Source: Streptomyces sp. CBMA123 (lineage in GTDB: Bacteria > Actinomycetota > Actinomycetes > Streptomycetales > Streptomycetaceae). From it: 64,000 nucleotides of DNA. Location of the stretch: assembly GCF_014596465.1 (NCBI RefSeq), contig NZ_MECK01000621.1, positions 1-64,000 on the forward strand. Direction: 5' to 3'. The notes beneath the pieces are model-generated. The model worked only from the letters and a program-made list of their open reading frames with translations, was not told where the DNA came from and did no database searches. The position numbers and the translations under genes are program-made. Position 1 is the first letter of the stretch, and every line of letters starts with the position of its first letter. Positions 17,492 through 25,374 of this stretch are shown here, one piece after another.

Positions 17492-19428
17492 GCGGCGGCG
17501 CGGTGGTGAGCGCGCCCCTGACCAGGGCGCAGAAGTTCCAGTGGTTCCTGGAGAAGGGGCTGGCCGAGGGGCTCCGCCGGCTCCCGGCATCGACCGACGA
17601 GGCCGCCGCCCGGCGGCTGGTACACGCCCTGGAGGCGCGGTTCGAGATCCTCCGCACCTCGCTCGCCGTCATCGACGGTGAACTGCGGCAGGTCGTCCAC
17701 CTGTCGGGCTCCCCGGTGGAGGTGGTGGACCTCGTGCCGGGCGGCACCGTCCACCAGGGCATGGCCGACCTGGTACGGGAGTTCACCGCGCACGTCCACG
17801 GCCGGCTCGGCCGGTTCCTCGTGCAGTTCCGGCTGCTCCGGGAGGACGGCCGGTACTGGCTGGCCGTGGTCGCCGACAACGTGGCCGTGGACGCCGGCTT
17901 CCACGGCGTGGTGGAGCAGGCGATCACCGAGCTGCTGGGCGAGCCGTCCGACGGTCCGGCCACCGACGTCCTCCAGGGGCGCCCGGGCATCCAGCCGGCC
18001 GAGCAGGCCCGCCGCGAGACGGACCCGGGCGAGGACGCCGAACGCGCCAGGGCGCTCGACTACCTGCGGGAGCACTTCTCCTCCGCCCCGGCGCGGCTGC
18101 ATCCGCACCGTCCGCCCGCCGCCGGCGAGGAAGGCCGCTACTACCGGAGCACGCTCACCCTCCCGGGCGCGGACGGCCTCTTCGCCGGGGTCATGGCCCG
18201 GGCCGGACTGCTGCCCTCGGCGGTCGTGCTCGCGGCCTTCGCCCAACTGCTCTGCGGGCGCAGCGACACCGACGGGTGCACGGTCAACGTGTCGCTGGAC
18301 AACCGCCACAACGCCGACCTCCGCAGGGTGCTGTGCGCCACCGCGCAGCGCTCTCCGGTGGCCCTTCCCGGCCGGAGCCGGAGCCTGCTGGAGGCCGCCG
18401 ACGAGGTCCAGCGGACCCTGGCCGAGGGACACCCCGCCTACGGCCGGTACGACCCGTTCGACCTGATCGGCGAGCGGATCGAGGCCCAGCACCGCCGAGG
18501 CCTCTGCCTCTCCACCGACCTCGCCTTCAACTTCATTCCACCGCCCCAGGGATGGGCGGAGCTGCTCGAAGCCGAACAGGGCGGCAGCGACCGGACCGGC
18601 TCCGGGATCAGCTGGGCGGCCACCGACGAGACCTCCTACGAGTACGGGGTGAGCCTGTCGGTCCGGTGGGCCGACCCGCGGACCGTCCGGCTCTCCGTCC
18701 ACGGCGACTCCCGGGTCCTGTCGCCCGAGCAGTGCGCGGCGCTGCTGCGCGGCATCGAACTCGTCCTGACCCGGATCGCCGCGGGGCAGGACTGCGCGCC
18801 CGAGGACGTCGCCGCCGAGGTGGGCCTGGTCCGGGTGGACCGCGGCCCCCGCGAACAGCGGGCCGGCGGGCGGTGGATCGACCTCGGGGCGATCGAGGAG
18901 CGACTGCGCTCCCTGCCCGGGGTGGCGGAGGCCGCGGTGGCCCTCGCGCCAGGCGGCGCGCCCGGCGCCGCCTGGCTGACCGCCCGGGTCACGCCCGTCG
19001 ACGGCACCGTGCTCTCCCCGCTCGACCTGCGGGAGGAACTGCTCGGAGCCGTCCACACGGGCGAACTCCTGGCCGTCCCGGAGCGGTTCGAGATCGACGG
19101 CGGCGAGGCCTCCGACGGCCGGGCGACCACCCGCCGGCCCCCCGTCACCGCGGCGGAGGGCACCCTGCTCGGCATCCTGGCCGAGTCCGGTCTCGTCCCG
19201 GACCCGGACCTCGACCTCTGCTACGTCCGCGCGGGCGGACGGCTGGAGCGCTACCCGCGGTTCGCGGAGCTGATCAGCCGCAGCGGCTACCGTCCGCCCG
19301 GCTTCACCCGGGTCAGCGGCATGACCACTCTGCGCGGCCTGGCCCGGGAACTCCGCCCGTCCCCTCCCGCCGGGAGCCGGCCCGCGGCACCACGGGCTGA
19401 CCCGGAGCCCGACGGCAGCGCGCCGTAA
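17488..19428 (+). CDS. Condensation-like NRPS protein with degenerate C, A(C-terminal) and T motifs
   Basis: A 646-residue protein coupled to the A-T gene by ATGA overlap. Residues 1 to about 440 resemble an NRPS condensation domain, but the HHxxxDG position reads D-N-V-A-V-D-A at 130-136, so both His are gone and only the Asp is kept. Residues about 460-540 look like the small C-terminal subdomain of an adenylation domain (IEERLRSLPGVAEAAV...). The last 90 resemble a thiolation domain in which the GGDS motif is G-G-R-L (Leu586 for Ser), so it should not carry phosphopantetheine. A scaffolding, docking or non-canonical acyl-transfer role is likelier than normal peptide bond formation. Domain borders are by eye. 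Confidence 0.75.
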   Translation: MSGGAVVSAPLTRAQKFQWFLEKGLAEGLRRLPASTDEAAARRLVHALEARFEILRTSLAVIDGELRQVVHLSGSPVEVVDLVPGGTVHQGMADLVREFTAHVHGRLGRFLVQFRLLREDGRYWLAVVADNVAVDAGFHGVVEQAITELLGEPSDGPATDVLQGRPGIQPAEQARRETDPGEDAERARALDYLREHFSSAPARLHPHRPPAAGEEGRYYRSTLTLPGADGLFAGVMARAGLLPSAVVLAAFAQLLCGRSDTDGCTVNVSLDNRHNADLRRVLCATAQRSPVALPGRSRSLLEAADEVQRTLAEGHPAYGRYDPFDLIGERIEAQHRRGLCLSTDLAFNFIPPPQGWAELLEAEQGGSDRTGSGISWAATDETSYEYGVSLSVRWADPRTVRLSVHGDSRVLSPEQCAALLRGIELVLTRIAAGQDCAPEDVAAEVGLVRVDRGPREQRAGGRWIDLGAIEERLRSLPGVAEAAVALAPGGAPGAAWLTARVTPVDGTVLSPLDLREELLGAVHTGELLAVPERFEIDGGEASDGRATTRRPPVTAAEGTLLGILAESGLVPDPDLDLCYVRAGGRLERYPRFAELISRSGYRPPGFTRVSGMTTLRGLARELRPSPPAGSRPAAPRADPEPDGSAP

Positions 19429-19495
19429 CCGCCCGGAGCCCGACGGCAGCGCCGGAACAGCCCGAACCCCGACCCACCGAACCATCGGAGCACCC

Positions 19496-20335
19496 ATGAC
19501 GATCGCCATGCCGGAGCCGATCCTGTCCCAGGAGGAGGTCGACCGCTTCCGACAGGACGGATACCTGCTCATCCGCGGCGTCCTGACCAGGCAGGAGGCC
19601 AGGCACCACGCCGGCCTGATCCTCGACCTGCTCCCGCGCGACCTGCGCGTCCCGGAGCACTGGCAGGCGTACGACGGCCGGTTCAAGCCCTACAACACCC
19701 CCGGGAACCAGACCTTCGACGGCCCGGAGTTCATCCCGCTCCTCCAGAACGAGCTGCTCTACCGGGTGACGGCCCAGCTCCTGGAGCACCCGCGGCTGCT
19801 CGTCCGGGACGGCTCGGTCGCCATCACCATGCGCAACGACACCGCGCACACCAGCGAGCTGAGCCAGGACCTGCACATCGACCCGGCGGTACCCGAGGAC
19901 GTGGACGAGTTCCTGCTCACCCCCGAGGAGGTCGAGATCGGCGGCTGCTACTACTTCACGGACGTGGCTCCCGGCGGTGGCGGCATCCACGTCGTGCCCG
20001 GCGGCCACCACATCGTCGAGGCGGAGGCCCGAGCCGTTCCCCGGGGGCGGCAGCTGCACGACAAGTGGCGGAACATCCCGCACCTCAAGAGCATCGAAAT
20101 CACCGGCGAGGCAGGCGACTTCGTGCTGACCCACCACCTGATGCCGCACGCCGCCTCGCACAACCGCCGGCCCGAGGCACGGGTCGCCCAGTTCGTCCGC
20201 TACGCGCGGGACGACCAGCCCTGGGAAGCCGGGGACCGGCCCGGTGACCGCCCGGCCGGCCACTCCTACAACGGCCTGCAGACCGCGGCGATGACGCCGC
20301 TCGGCCGCCGGCTGCTCGGCGTCGACCCCTGGTAG
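19496..20335 (+). CDS. PhyH-family Fe(II)/2-oxoglutarate dioxygenase
   Basis: A 279-residue phytanoyl-CoA-dioxygenase-like enzyme. The ATG at 19496 has GGAG five bases upstream. The facial triad is visible as His127-x-Asp129 (LHID) and a distal His near 218 (MPHAASHNRR), with the following Arg in place for 2-oxoglutarate. Family members in NRPS clusters often hydroxylate amino acids, free or thiolation-bound. Here it could oxidise the hydroxyphenylglycine or its partner residue. It sits between the NRPS genes and hmaS with about 70-100 bp gaps, so it is probably in the same operon. Confidence 0.85.
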   Translation: MTIAMPEPILSQEEVDRFRQDGYLLIRGVLTRQEARHHAGLILDLLPRDLRVPEHWQAYDGRFKPYNTPGNQTFDGPEFIPLLQNELLYRVTAQLLEHPRLLVRDGSVAITMRNDTAHTSELSQDLHIDPAVPEDVDEFLLTPEEVEIGGCYYFTDVAPGGGGIHVVPGGHHIVEAEARAVPRGRQLHDKWRNIPHLKSIEITGEAGDFVLTHHLMPHAASHNRRPEARVAQFVRYARDDQPWEAGDRPGDRPAGHSYNGLQTAAMTPLGRRLLGVDPW

Positions 20336-20435
20336 CGGGCCCTGCCGGTGCCCGTGACCGATCCCGCGGCGGACCGGCCGGACCCGGGCACCGGCACCTC
20401 CCGGCCGACCACCCCACCCGAAGGAGACCAGCATC

Positions 20436-21521
20436 GTGACGGCACACCCGAACAGCGCCCCGCACGACCTGTCCACCGACCACGCCGACCTGTCCGTCGA
20501 CCACGTCGAGCTGTACGTCGAGGACCTCGACGCCACCGCGCGACGCTTCGCCCAGGCCTACGGGTTCACCGCGTACGCCCGCTCCGACCAGCCGGGCGAC
20601 GCGCGCTCGGTCGCCATCGGCCGGGACCGAATACGCCTGGTCCTCACCCAGGCCCGGGCGGAGGACCACCCCGCCGCCGACTACACCCGGCAGCACGGGG
20701 ACGGCGTCGCCGACATCGCCCTGACCACCGTCGACACGGCGGAGGCCTTCGCCGCGGCCGTCCGGCGCGGTGCCCGGCCACTGGCGGCTCCCACCGAGGC
20801 CGACGGCGTGGTCACGGCCGCCGTCGCCGGCTTCGGCGACGTCCGGCACACCTTCGTCCAGCGCCCCGGCGGAACCGACCCGCGGCTGCTGCCCGGGTTC
20901 ACCCCCGTACGCCGGGCCGAACCGGCAACGGACACCGGCCTGCTGGACATCGACCACTTCGCGGTGTGCGTCGAGGCCGGCCGGCTCCGCTCCACCGTCG
21001 AGTACTACGAGCAGGTCCTGGGCCTGCGCAACACCTTCACGGAGAGGATCGTCGTCGGCGCCCAGGCGATGGACTCCGAAGTGGTGCAGTCCCCGTCCGG
21101 CGGCCTCACGCTCACCCTCATCGAGCCCGACACCAGCCGCGAGCCCGGCCAGATCGACCACTTCATCAAGAACCACGGCGGCTCCGGCGTCCAGCACATC
21201 GCCTTCCGCACCGAGGACGCCGTGCGGTCCGTCCGCACGATGGCGGAGCAGGGCGTGGAGTTCCTCTCGACACCGCCCGCCTACTACCGGTTGCTCGCCG
21301 ACCGCCTGCGGCCGGCCCGGCACACCGCGCGGCAACTCGCCGACCTGGGCATCCTCGTCGACGAGGACCACGAGGGCCAGCTGTTCCAGATCTTCACCCG
21401 GACGACGCACCCGCGGCGGACGCTGTTCTACGAGGTCATCGAGCGGATCGGGGCCACGACCTTCGGCAGCGGCAACATCAAGGCCCTGTACGAAGCCGTG
21501 GAAGCGGAGCGGCTCGGGTGA
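20436..21521 (+). CDS. hmaS: 4-hydroxymandelate synthase
   Basis: A 361-residue enzyme of the vicinal-oxygen-chelate dioxygenases. It converts 4-hydroxyphenylpyruvate to 4-hydroxymandelate. It matches known HmaS more closely than HPPD: GDGVADIA, IVVGAQAMDSEVVQS, PGQIDHF, GVQHIAF and GSGNIKALYEAVE are HmaS-type blocks. The iron ligands are His174, His254 and Glu333. The GTG start has AGGAG nine bases upstream. The stop overlaps hmo. It is the first committed step of 4-hydroxyphenylglycine supply and would draw from tyrosine metabolism. Confidence 0.93.
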   Translation: MTAHPNSAPHDLSTDHADLSVDHVELYVEDLDATARRFAQAYGFTAYARSDQPGDARSVAIGRDRIRLVLTQARAEDHPAADYTRQHGDGVADIALTTVDTAEAFAAAVRRGARPLAAPTEADGVVTAAVAGFGDVRHTFVQRPGGTDPRLLPGFTPVRRAEPATDTGLLDIDHFAVCVEAGRLRSTVEYYEQVLGLRNTFTERIVVGAQAMDSEVVQSPSGGLTLTLIEPDTSREPGQIDHFIKNHGGSGVQHIAFRTEDAVRSVRTMAEQGVEFLSTPPAYYRLLADRLRPARHTARQLADLGILVDEDHEGQLFQIFTRTTHPRRTLFYEVIERIGATTFGSGNIKALYEAVEAERLG

Positions 21522-22678
21522 CGGCCGACGACGACCGCCGGGCCGCCACCGCCGCGGTGGACCTGGACGGCATCCGCGCCGCCGCCCGTGCCGTACTCGA
21601 CCCCGCGGTCTGGGACTTCGTCGACGGCGGCAGCGGCACCGAGTCCACGCTCGCCGCCAACCGCACCGCCTTCGCCGAACTCGCCCTCGTCCCACGGGTA
21701 CTGACCGGCGCCACCGCCGCGGACACCGCCGAGCGGCTGGTCGGGACGGCGGCGGCCATGCCGGTCGCCGTCGCACCCATGGCCTACCAGCGCCTGCTGC
21801 ACGAGGAGGGCGAAGCCGCCGCCGCCCGCGCCGCCCGGACCCACGGTGTCCCCTACGTCATCAGCACGCTCAGCAGCCACCCGCTGGAAGCCGTCACCGC
21901 CACCGGGGCCGACACCTGGTTCCAGCTCTACTGCCTGCGCGACCAGGCCAAGAACGACGAACTGGTCGGCCGGGCCGAGGCCGCGGGGTGCCGGGCGCTG
22001 ATGGTCACCGTGGACGTGCCGCTGATGGGCCGCCGGCTGCGGGACGTGCGGAACGGCTTCGCGCTGCCACCGCACGTCCGCGCCGCCAACCTCGACGCCG
22101 GCCCAGGCCCAGGCCCCGGCTCAGGCCCCGACACCGGTCCCGGCCCCGACAGCGAGGCGCACCGCAGGATCGGCGGCACCTCGGCGCTCGCCGTGCACAC
22201 CAGCGCCGCCTTCGCGCCCGCCCTGTCCTGGCCGGACCTCGAACGGCTGCGCCGCCGGACCACGCTGCCCCTGGTGGTCAAGGGCCTGCTCGACCCGCGC
22301 GACGCCCGCACCGCCGCCGACCTCGGAGCCGACGCCGTCGTCGTCTCCAGCCACGGCGGCCGCCAACTGGACGGCGCACGCCCCAGCCTGGCCGCCCTCC
22401 CCGAGGTGGTCGCCGCGGTCTCCGGCGACTGCGAGGTCCTGCTGGACAGCGGGATCCGTACCGGCACCGACGTCCTCAAGGCGCTCGCCCTCGGGGCCCG
22501 CGGCGTGCTGCTCGGCCGTCCCGTGCTGTGGGGCCTGGCGGCGGGCGGCGAGGCCGGAGCCGCCCGCGTCCTCGACCTGCTGCACACCGAACTGGCCGAG
22601 GCGATGACGCTGGCCGGCTGCGCCGACCTCGCGGCGGCGCGGCTCCTACGCACCGAGAGGCTGGCACCCCGTGCCTGA
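21518..22678 (+). CDS. hmo: 4-hydroxymandelate oxidase (FMN-dependent alpha-hydroxy-acid oxidase)
   Basis: A 386-residue FMN enzyme of the lactate/glycolate oxidase family. The GTG overlaps the hmaS stop (GTGA). APMAYQRLLHEEGE, TWFQLYCLRD, the catalytic SSHGGRQLDG and LDSGIRTGTDVLKALALGA are family hallmarks. It oxidises 4-hydroxymandelate to 4-hydroxyphenylglyoxylate. A Gly-Pro-rich insertion (GPGPGPGSGPDTGPGPDS, DNA about 22100-22152) interrupts the variable loop and is encoded by short GC repeats. The assignment rests on both family motifs and position between hmaS and hpgT. Confidence 0.92.
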   Translation: MTADDDRRAATAAVDLDGIRAAARAVLDPAVWDFVDGGSGTESTLAANRTAFAELALVPRVLTGATAADTAERLVGTAAAMPVAVAPMAYQRLLHEEGEAAAARAARTHGVPYVISTLSSHPLEAVTATGADTWFQLYCLRDQAKNDELVGRAEAAGCRALMVTVDVPLMGRRLRDVRNGFALPPHVRAANLDAGPGPGPGSGPDTGPGPDSEAHRRIGGTSALAVHTSAAFAPALSWPDLERLRRRTTLPLVVKGLLDPRDARTAADLGADAVVVSSHGGRQLDGARPSLAALPEVVAAVSGDCEVLLDSGIRTGTDVLKALALGARGVLLGRPVLWGLAAGGEAGAARVLDLLHTELAEAMTLAGCADLAAARLLRTERLAPRA

Positions 22679-24062
22679 CGCACCGTTCGCGGACCCGACC
22701 ACCGCGGACTTGACCGCCATGGACCCGACCGCCATGGACCCGACCACCGCCGACCCGACCACCGCCGATCTGACCACCGCCGACCTGACCACCGCCGACC
22801 TGCACGGCTCACTGGAGGATCCGGCCCTCACCTCGATGAACTTCCTCAACGAGGTGACCTCGCGCTTCCCGGAAGCGCTCTCCTTCGCCCCCGGCCGCCC
22901 GGTCGAGCACTTCTTCGACCTCGAATCGGTGCACCACCGGCTGCGCACCTTCAGCCGCCACCTCGCCGAGGAGCGCGGCCTGTCGGACGAGGAGGTCCGC
23001 CGGACCTTGTGCCAGTACGGCCGGACCAAGGGCATCGTCCACGAGCTGGTGGCCCGGCACCTCGCCCGCGACCACGGCCTCACGGTCGATCCCGAGGCCG
23101 TCGTGATCACCGTCGGCTGCCAGGAGGCGATGTTCCTGGTCCTGCGCGCGCTGCGGGCGAGCGAGCGGGACGTGCTGCTCTCGGTCTCGCCCATGTACGT
23201 CGGCCTCACCGGCGCCGCGCGGCTGGTCGACCTGCCGGTCCTGCCGGTCGCCGCCGGGTCGGCCGGGATCGACCTGGACGACCTGACGGCCACGATCCGC
23301 GCGGCCCGCGCACAGGGCCTGCGCCCCCGGGCGTGCTACGTGATGCCCGACTTCGCCAACCCGTCGGGCCTCAGCATCGACCTCACCCAACGGCGGGCAC
23401 TGCTCGCGCTGGCCGAGCGCGAGTCCATCCTGCTGCTGGAGGACAACCCCTACGGCGTGTTCCACGGCGGCGACGGGACGCCTCCCACCCTCAAGGCCCT
23501 GGACACCACACGCCGGGTGGTCCACCTCGGCTCCTTCGCCAAGACGGTGCTGCCGGGCGCCCGCGTCGGCTACGCCGTGGCGGACCAGCGCGTCGCGACC
23601 GCCGACGGCGGGTCAGGACTGTTCGCCGACCAGCTCTCCAAGATCAAGAGCATGGTGACCGTGAACACCTCGCCGATCGCCCAGGCGGTGGTCGGCGGTG
23701 CCCTGCTCGAACACGACTTCAGCCTCGAACGGGCCAACGCCCGGGAGCGGGAGATCTACCGGGACAACCTCGACCGGGTCCTGGCCGGACTCCGCAGTCG
23801 CTTCGGCGGACACCCCGGCATCACCTGGTCCGTGCCGACCGGCGGATTCTTCGTCTGCGTGACCGTCCCGTTCACGGTCGACGACGCCCTGCTGGAGCAC
23901 TCGGCCCGTCGGCACGGCGTCCTGTGGACCCCGATGAGCCACTTCTACAGCGCCGCGGGTGGCACCAACTCCTTGCGACTATCCGTCAGTTCACTCACCG
24001 GACCGGCCATCGACGACGGCCTGGACCGGCTCGCCGCGCTCTTCGCCGAGCAGGGCTGCTGA
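22671..24062 (+). CDS. hpgT: 4-hydroxyphenylglycine aminotransferase
   Basis: A 463-residue fold-type I PLP aminotransferase. The GTG at 22671 overlaps hmo by 8 bp. The PLP lysine is Lys291 in SFAKTVLPGARVGY; DNPYGVFHGGDGTPPTLKALD and YVMPDFANPSG are typical of the family. It transaminates 4-hydroxyphenylglyoxylate to L-4-hydroxyphenylglycine, usually with tyrosine as donor, which regenerates hydroxyphenylpyruvate for HmaS. The first 45 residues are D-P/L-T-T/A-A/M pentapeptide repeats from a 15-bp DNA tandem repeat and are absent from known HpgT proteins. It is the last gene of the operon. Confidence 0.9.
   Translation: MPDAPFADPTTADLTAMDPTAMDPTTADPTTADLTTADLTTADLHGSLEDPALTSMNFLNEVTSRFPEALSFAPGRPVEHFFDLESVHHRLRTFSRHLAEERGLSDEEVRRTLCQYGRTKGIVHELVARHLARDHGLTVDPEAVVITVGCQEAMFLVLRALRASERDVLLSVSPMYVGLTGAARLVDLPVLPVAAGSAGIDLDDLTATIRAARAQGLRPRACYVMPDFANPSGLSIDLTQRRALLALAERESILLLEDNPYGVFHGGDGTPPTLKALDTTRRVVHLGSFAKTVLPGARVGYAVADQRVATADGGSGLFADQLSKIKSMVTVNTSPIAQAVVGGALLEHDFSLERANAREREIYRDNLDRVLAGLRSRFGGHPGITWSVPTGGFFVCVTVPFTVDDALLEHSARRHGVLWTPMSHFYSAAGGTNSLRLSVSSLTGPAIDDGLDRLAALFAEQGC
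22692..22796. repeat. 15-bp tandem repeat, 7 copies, in the start of hpgT
   Basis: Seven contiguous 15-bp units (GACCCGACCACCGCC-like) encoding D-P/L-T-x-x pentapeptides at the HpgT N-terminus. Copy number changes would keep the frame. Confidence 0.9.
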
Positions 24063-24070
24063 CTCCGTCC

Positions 24071-24100
24071 GGGGGGCGCTGCGCCTCCGCACCGCCCCCC
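24071..24100. terminator. Hairpin terminator after hpgT
   Basis: GGGGGGCG (24071-24078) pairs with CGCCCCCC (24093-24100) between the convergent hpgT and EEP-family genes. Confidence 0.6.
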
Positions 24101-24110
24101 CCGGCCCGCG

Positions 24111-24869
24111 TCAGGCCGTGACCACCAGCCGGGCCAGTACCGGCAGATGGTCCGAGGCCGCCGGCTCCCCGGTGACCGGACCGATCCGCACCGGCCGCAC
24201 CCCCGGCCCCGCGAAGACGTAGTCGATGCACTCCGCGGGCGCGTCGGTCGGGAAGGTCGCGGCCGGCGCACCCTCGACAACCGTCCAGCAATCGGTGAAA
24301 GCAGCCCGGACGGCGGCGATCTCCGGTGTTTCCGGAACGGCGTTGAAGTCACCGAGGAGAATCGCCGGAGCGGCGTCCCCGATCAGCTCGATTACTTCTT
24401 TCACCTGCTGGGTGCGATCGGTCTCCGAGAACAGTTCGAGGTGCGCGACGAAGACCTGGAGCGGAATTCCGCGAAAGTCGATCTCGGCCTGCAGCAGACC
24501 CCGCTGCTCCTCGCCGGGGGAGCGGAAGAGGTGGGTGTTGCGCGAGCGGGTGATCGGATGACGGGACAGCACCGCGGTGCCGTACTGCATCCGTGGCGCG
24601 CCCGGGGCCGGCGGGGCCAGGTCGAGGTTCGCCCCGTACGCCAGGTGGTAGCCGAGGAGCCGCGCCAACTCCGTTGCCTGGTCGGCCCATTGGCTACGCC
24701 TGTCGAAGTGCCGGTCCACCTCCTGGAGTCCGACGACCTCGGCGCCGCTGCTCCGGATCACCCGGGCGATCCGTTCCAGGTCGAGGACGCCGTCGACCCC
24801 CTCGCCGTGGTGGATGTTGAACGACATGACGTCGATGGCCGGTGCGGAGGCATCCGGTTGGCGATTCAC
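24111..24869 (-). CDS. Endonuclease/exonuclease/phosphatase (EEP) family protein
   Basis: A 252-residue metal-dependent phosphoesterase. The catalytic motifs MSFNIHHGEG, VVGLQEVDR, LLGDFNAVPETPE and ASDHLPVLARL follow in the right order. Members cleave phosphodiesters in DNA, lipids or small molecules. There is no clear signal peptide, so it is probably cytosolic. It faces hpgT tail-to-tail and is divergent from collagenase 2. Whether it belongs to the biosynthetic cluster is uncertain; it could release a phosphoryl or nucleotidyl group, but this is speculation. Confidence 0.85.
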   Translation of the reverse strand: MNRQPDASAPAIDVMSFNIHHGEGVDGVLDLERIARVIRSSGAEVVGLQEVDRHFDRRSQWADQATELARLLGYHLAYGANLDLAPPAPGAPRMQYGTAVLSRHPITRSRNTHLFRSPGEEQRGLLQAEIDFRGIPLQVFVAHLELFSETDRTQQVKEVIELIGDAAPAILLGDFNAVPETPEIAAVRAAFTDCWTVVEGAPAATFPTDAPAECIDYVFAGPGVRPVRIGPVTGEPAASDHLPVLARLVVTA

Positions 24870-25374
24870 GTGAACTCCCTTTCCCGTGCGGACGGATCAG
24901 CCTTTTCGGCACGTTGTTCCGGGGGCTCATTGAATCCGACCGGCGGCGCGGGTGCCTCGAATTCTCCTCGTAGCGAAAAATATGAGTACTCCGGGATTCG
25001 ACGCCCGCTCGACCGGCCGGCAGGAGTTCGCCGACGATCCGGGCCGCGTGCTCGCCGAGCGCCGGCCGGATGCGGCTCCGCCCGTGCCGCCGCCGCTCCT
25101 CCGGGGTCGGTCCGGCCCGGGCGCCGTACCCCTCCGCGCGGACCGTCGCCGCCCGCGCGGCGGGTCCGGAGGCAGGGTGCCCGGGGGAGTCCGGCGCCCC
25201 GGCCGGCGGACCCGTGCTCCGGTGCGGCACTCGCTCCGCATTCGAAGGGTCGACCGCTCGAAAGTGATATGTCACACCCTATTGATTGTGGTGGGTTGTC
25301 CATGACACCGTGCCAGCGATGCCTCCGCAGTAGCGAGCTGGAGGCTCCCCCCCACCCCCCACTTAGGAGTGACG
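24870..25374. other. Divergent intergenic region, 505 bp
   Basis: Lies between the EEP gene and collagenase 2. It contains the GTGATATGTCAC site at 25264-25275 and a C-run (25346-25360) just before the collagenase ribosome-binding site. I see no gene in it. Confidence 0.55.
25264..25275. promoter_or_regulatory. Palindromic GTGA-TATG-TCAC site upstream of collagenase 2
   Basis: GTGA and TCAC half-sites separated by 4 bp, about 100 bp before the collagenase 2 start. One base differs from GTTATATGTCAC found at a similar distance from collagenase 1. Confidence 0.4.

Noticed and set aside
20436..21521. Ordinary 4-hydroxyphenylpyruvate dioxygenase (homogentisate pathway)
   Set aside because: The blocks IVVGAQAM, PGQID and NIKALYEAVE match hydroxymandelate synthase, and hmo-hpgT follow directly.
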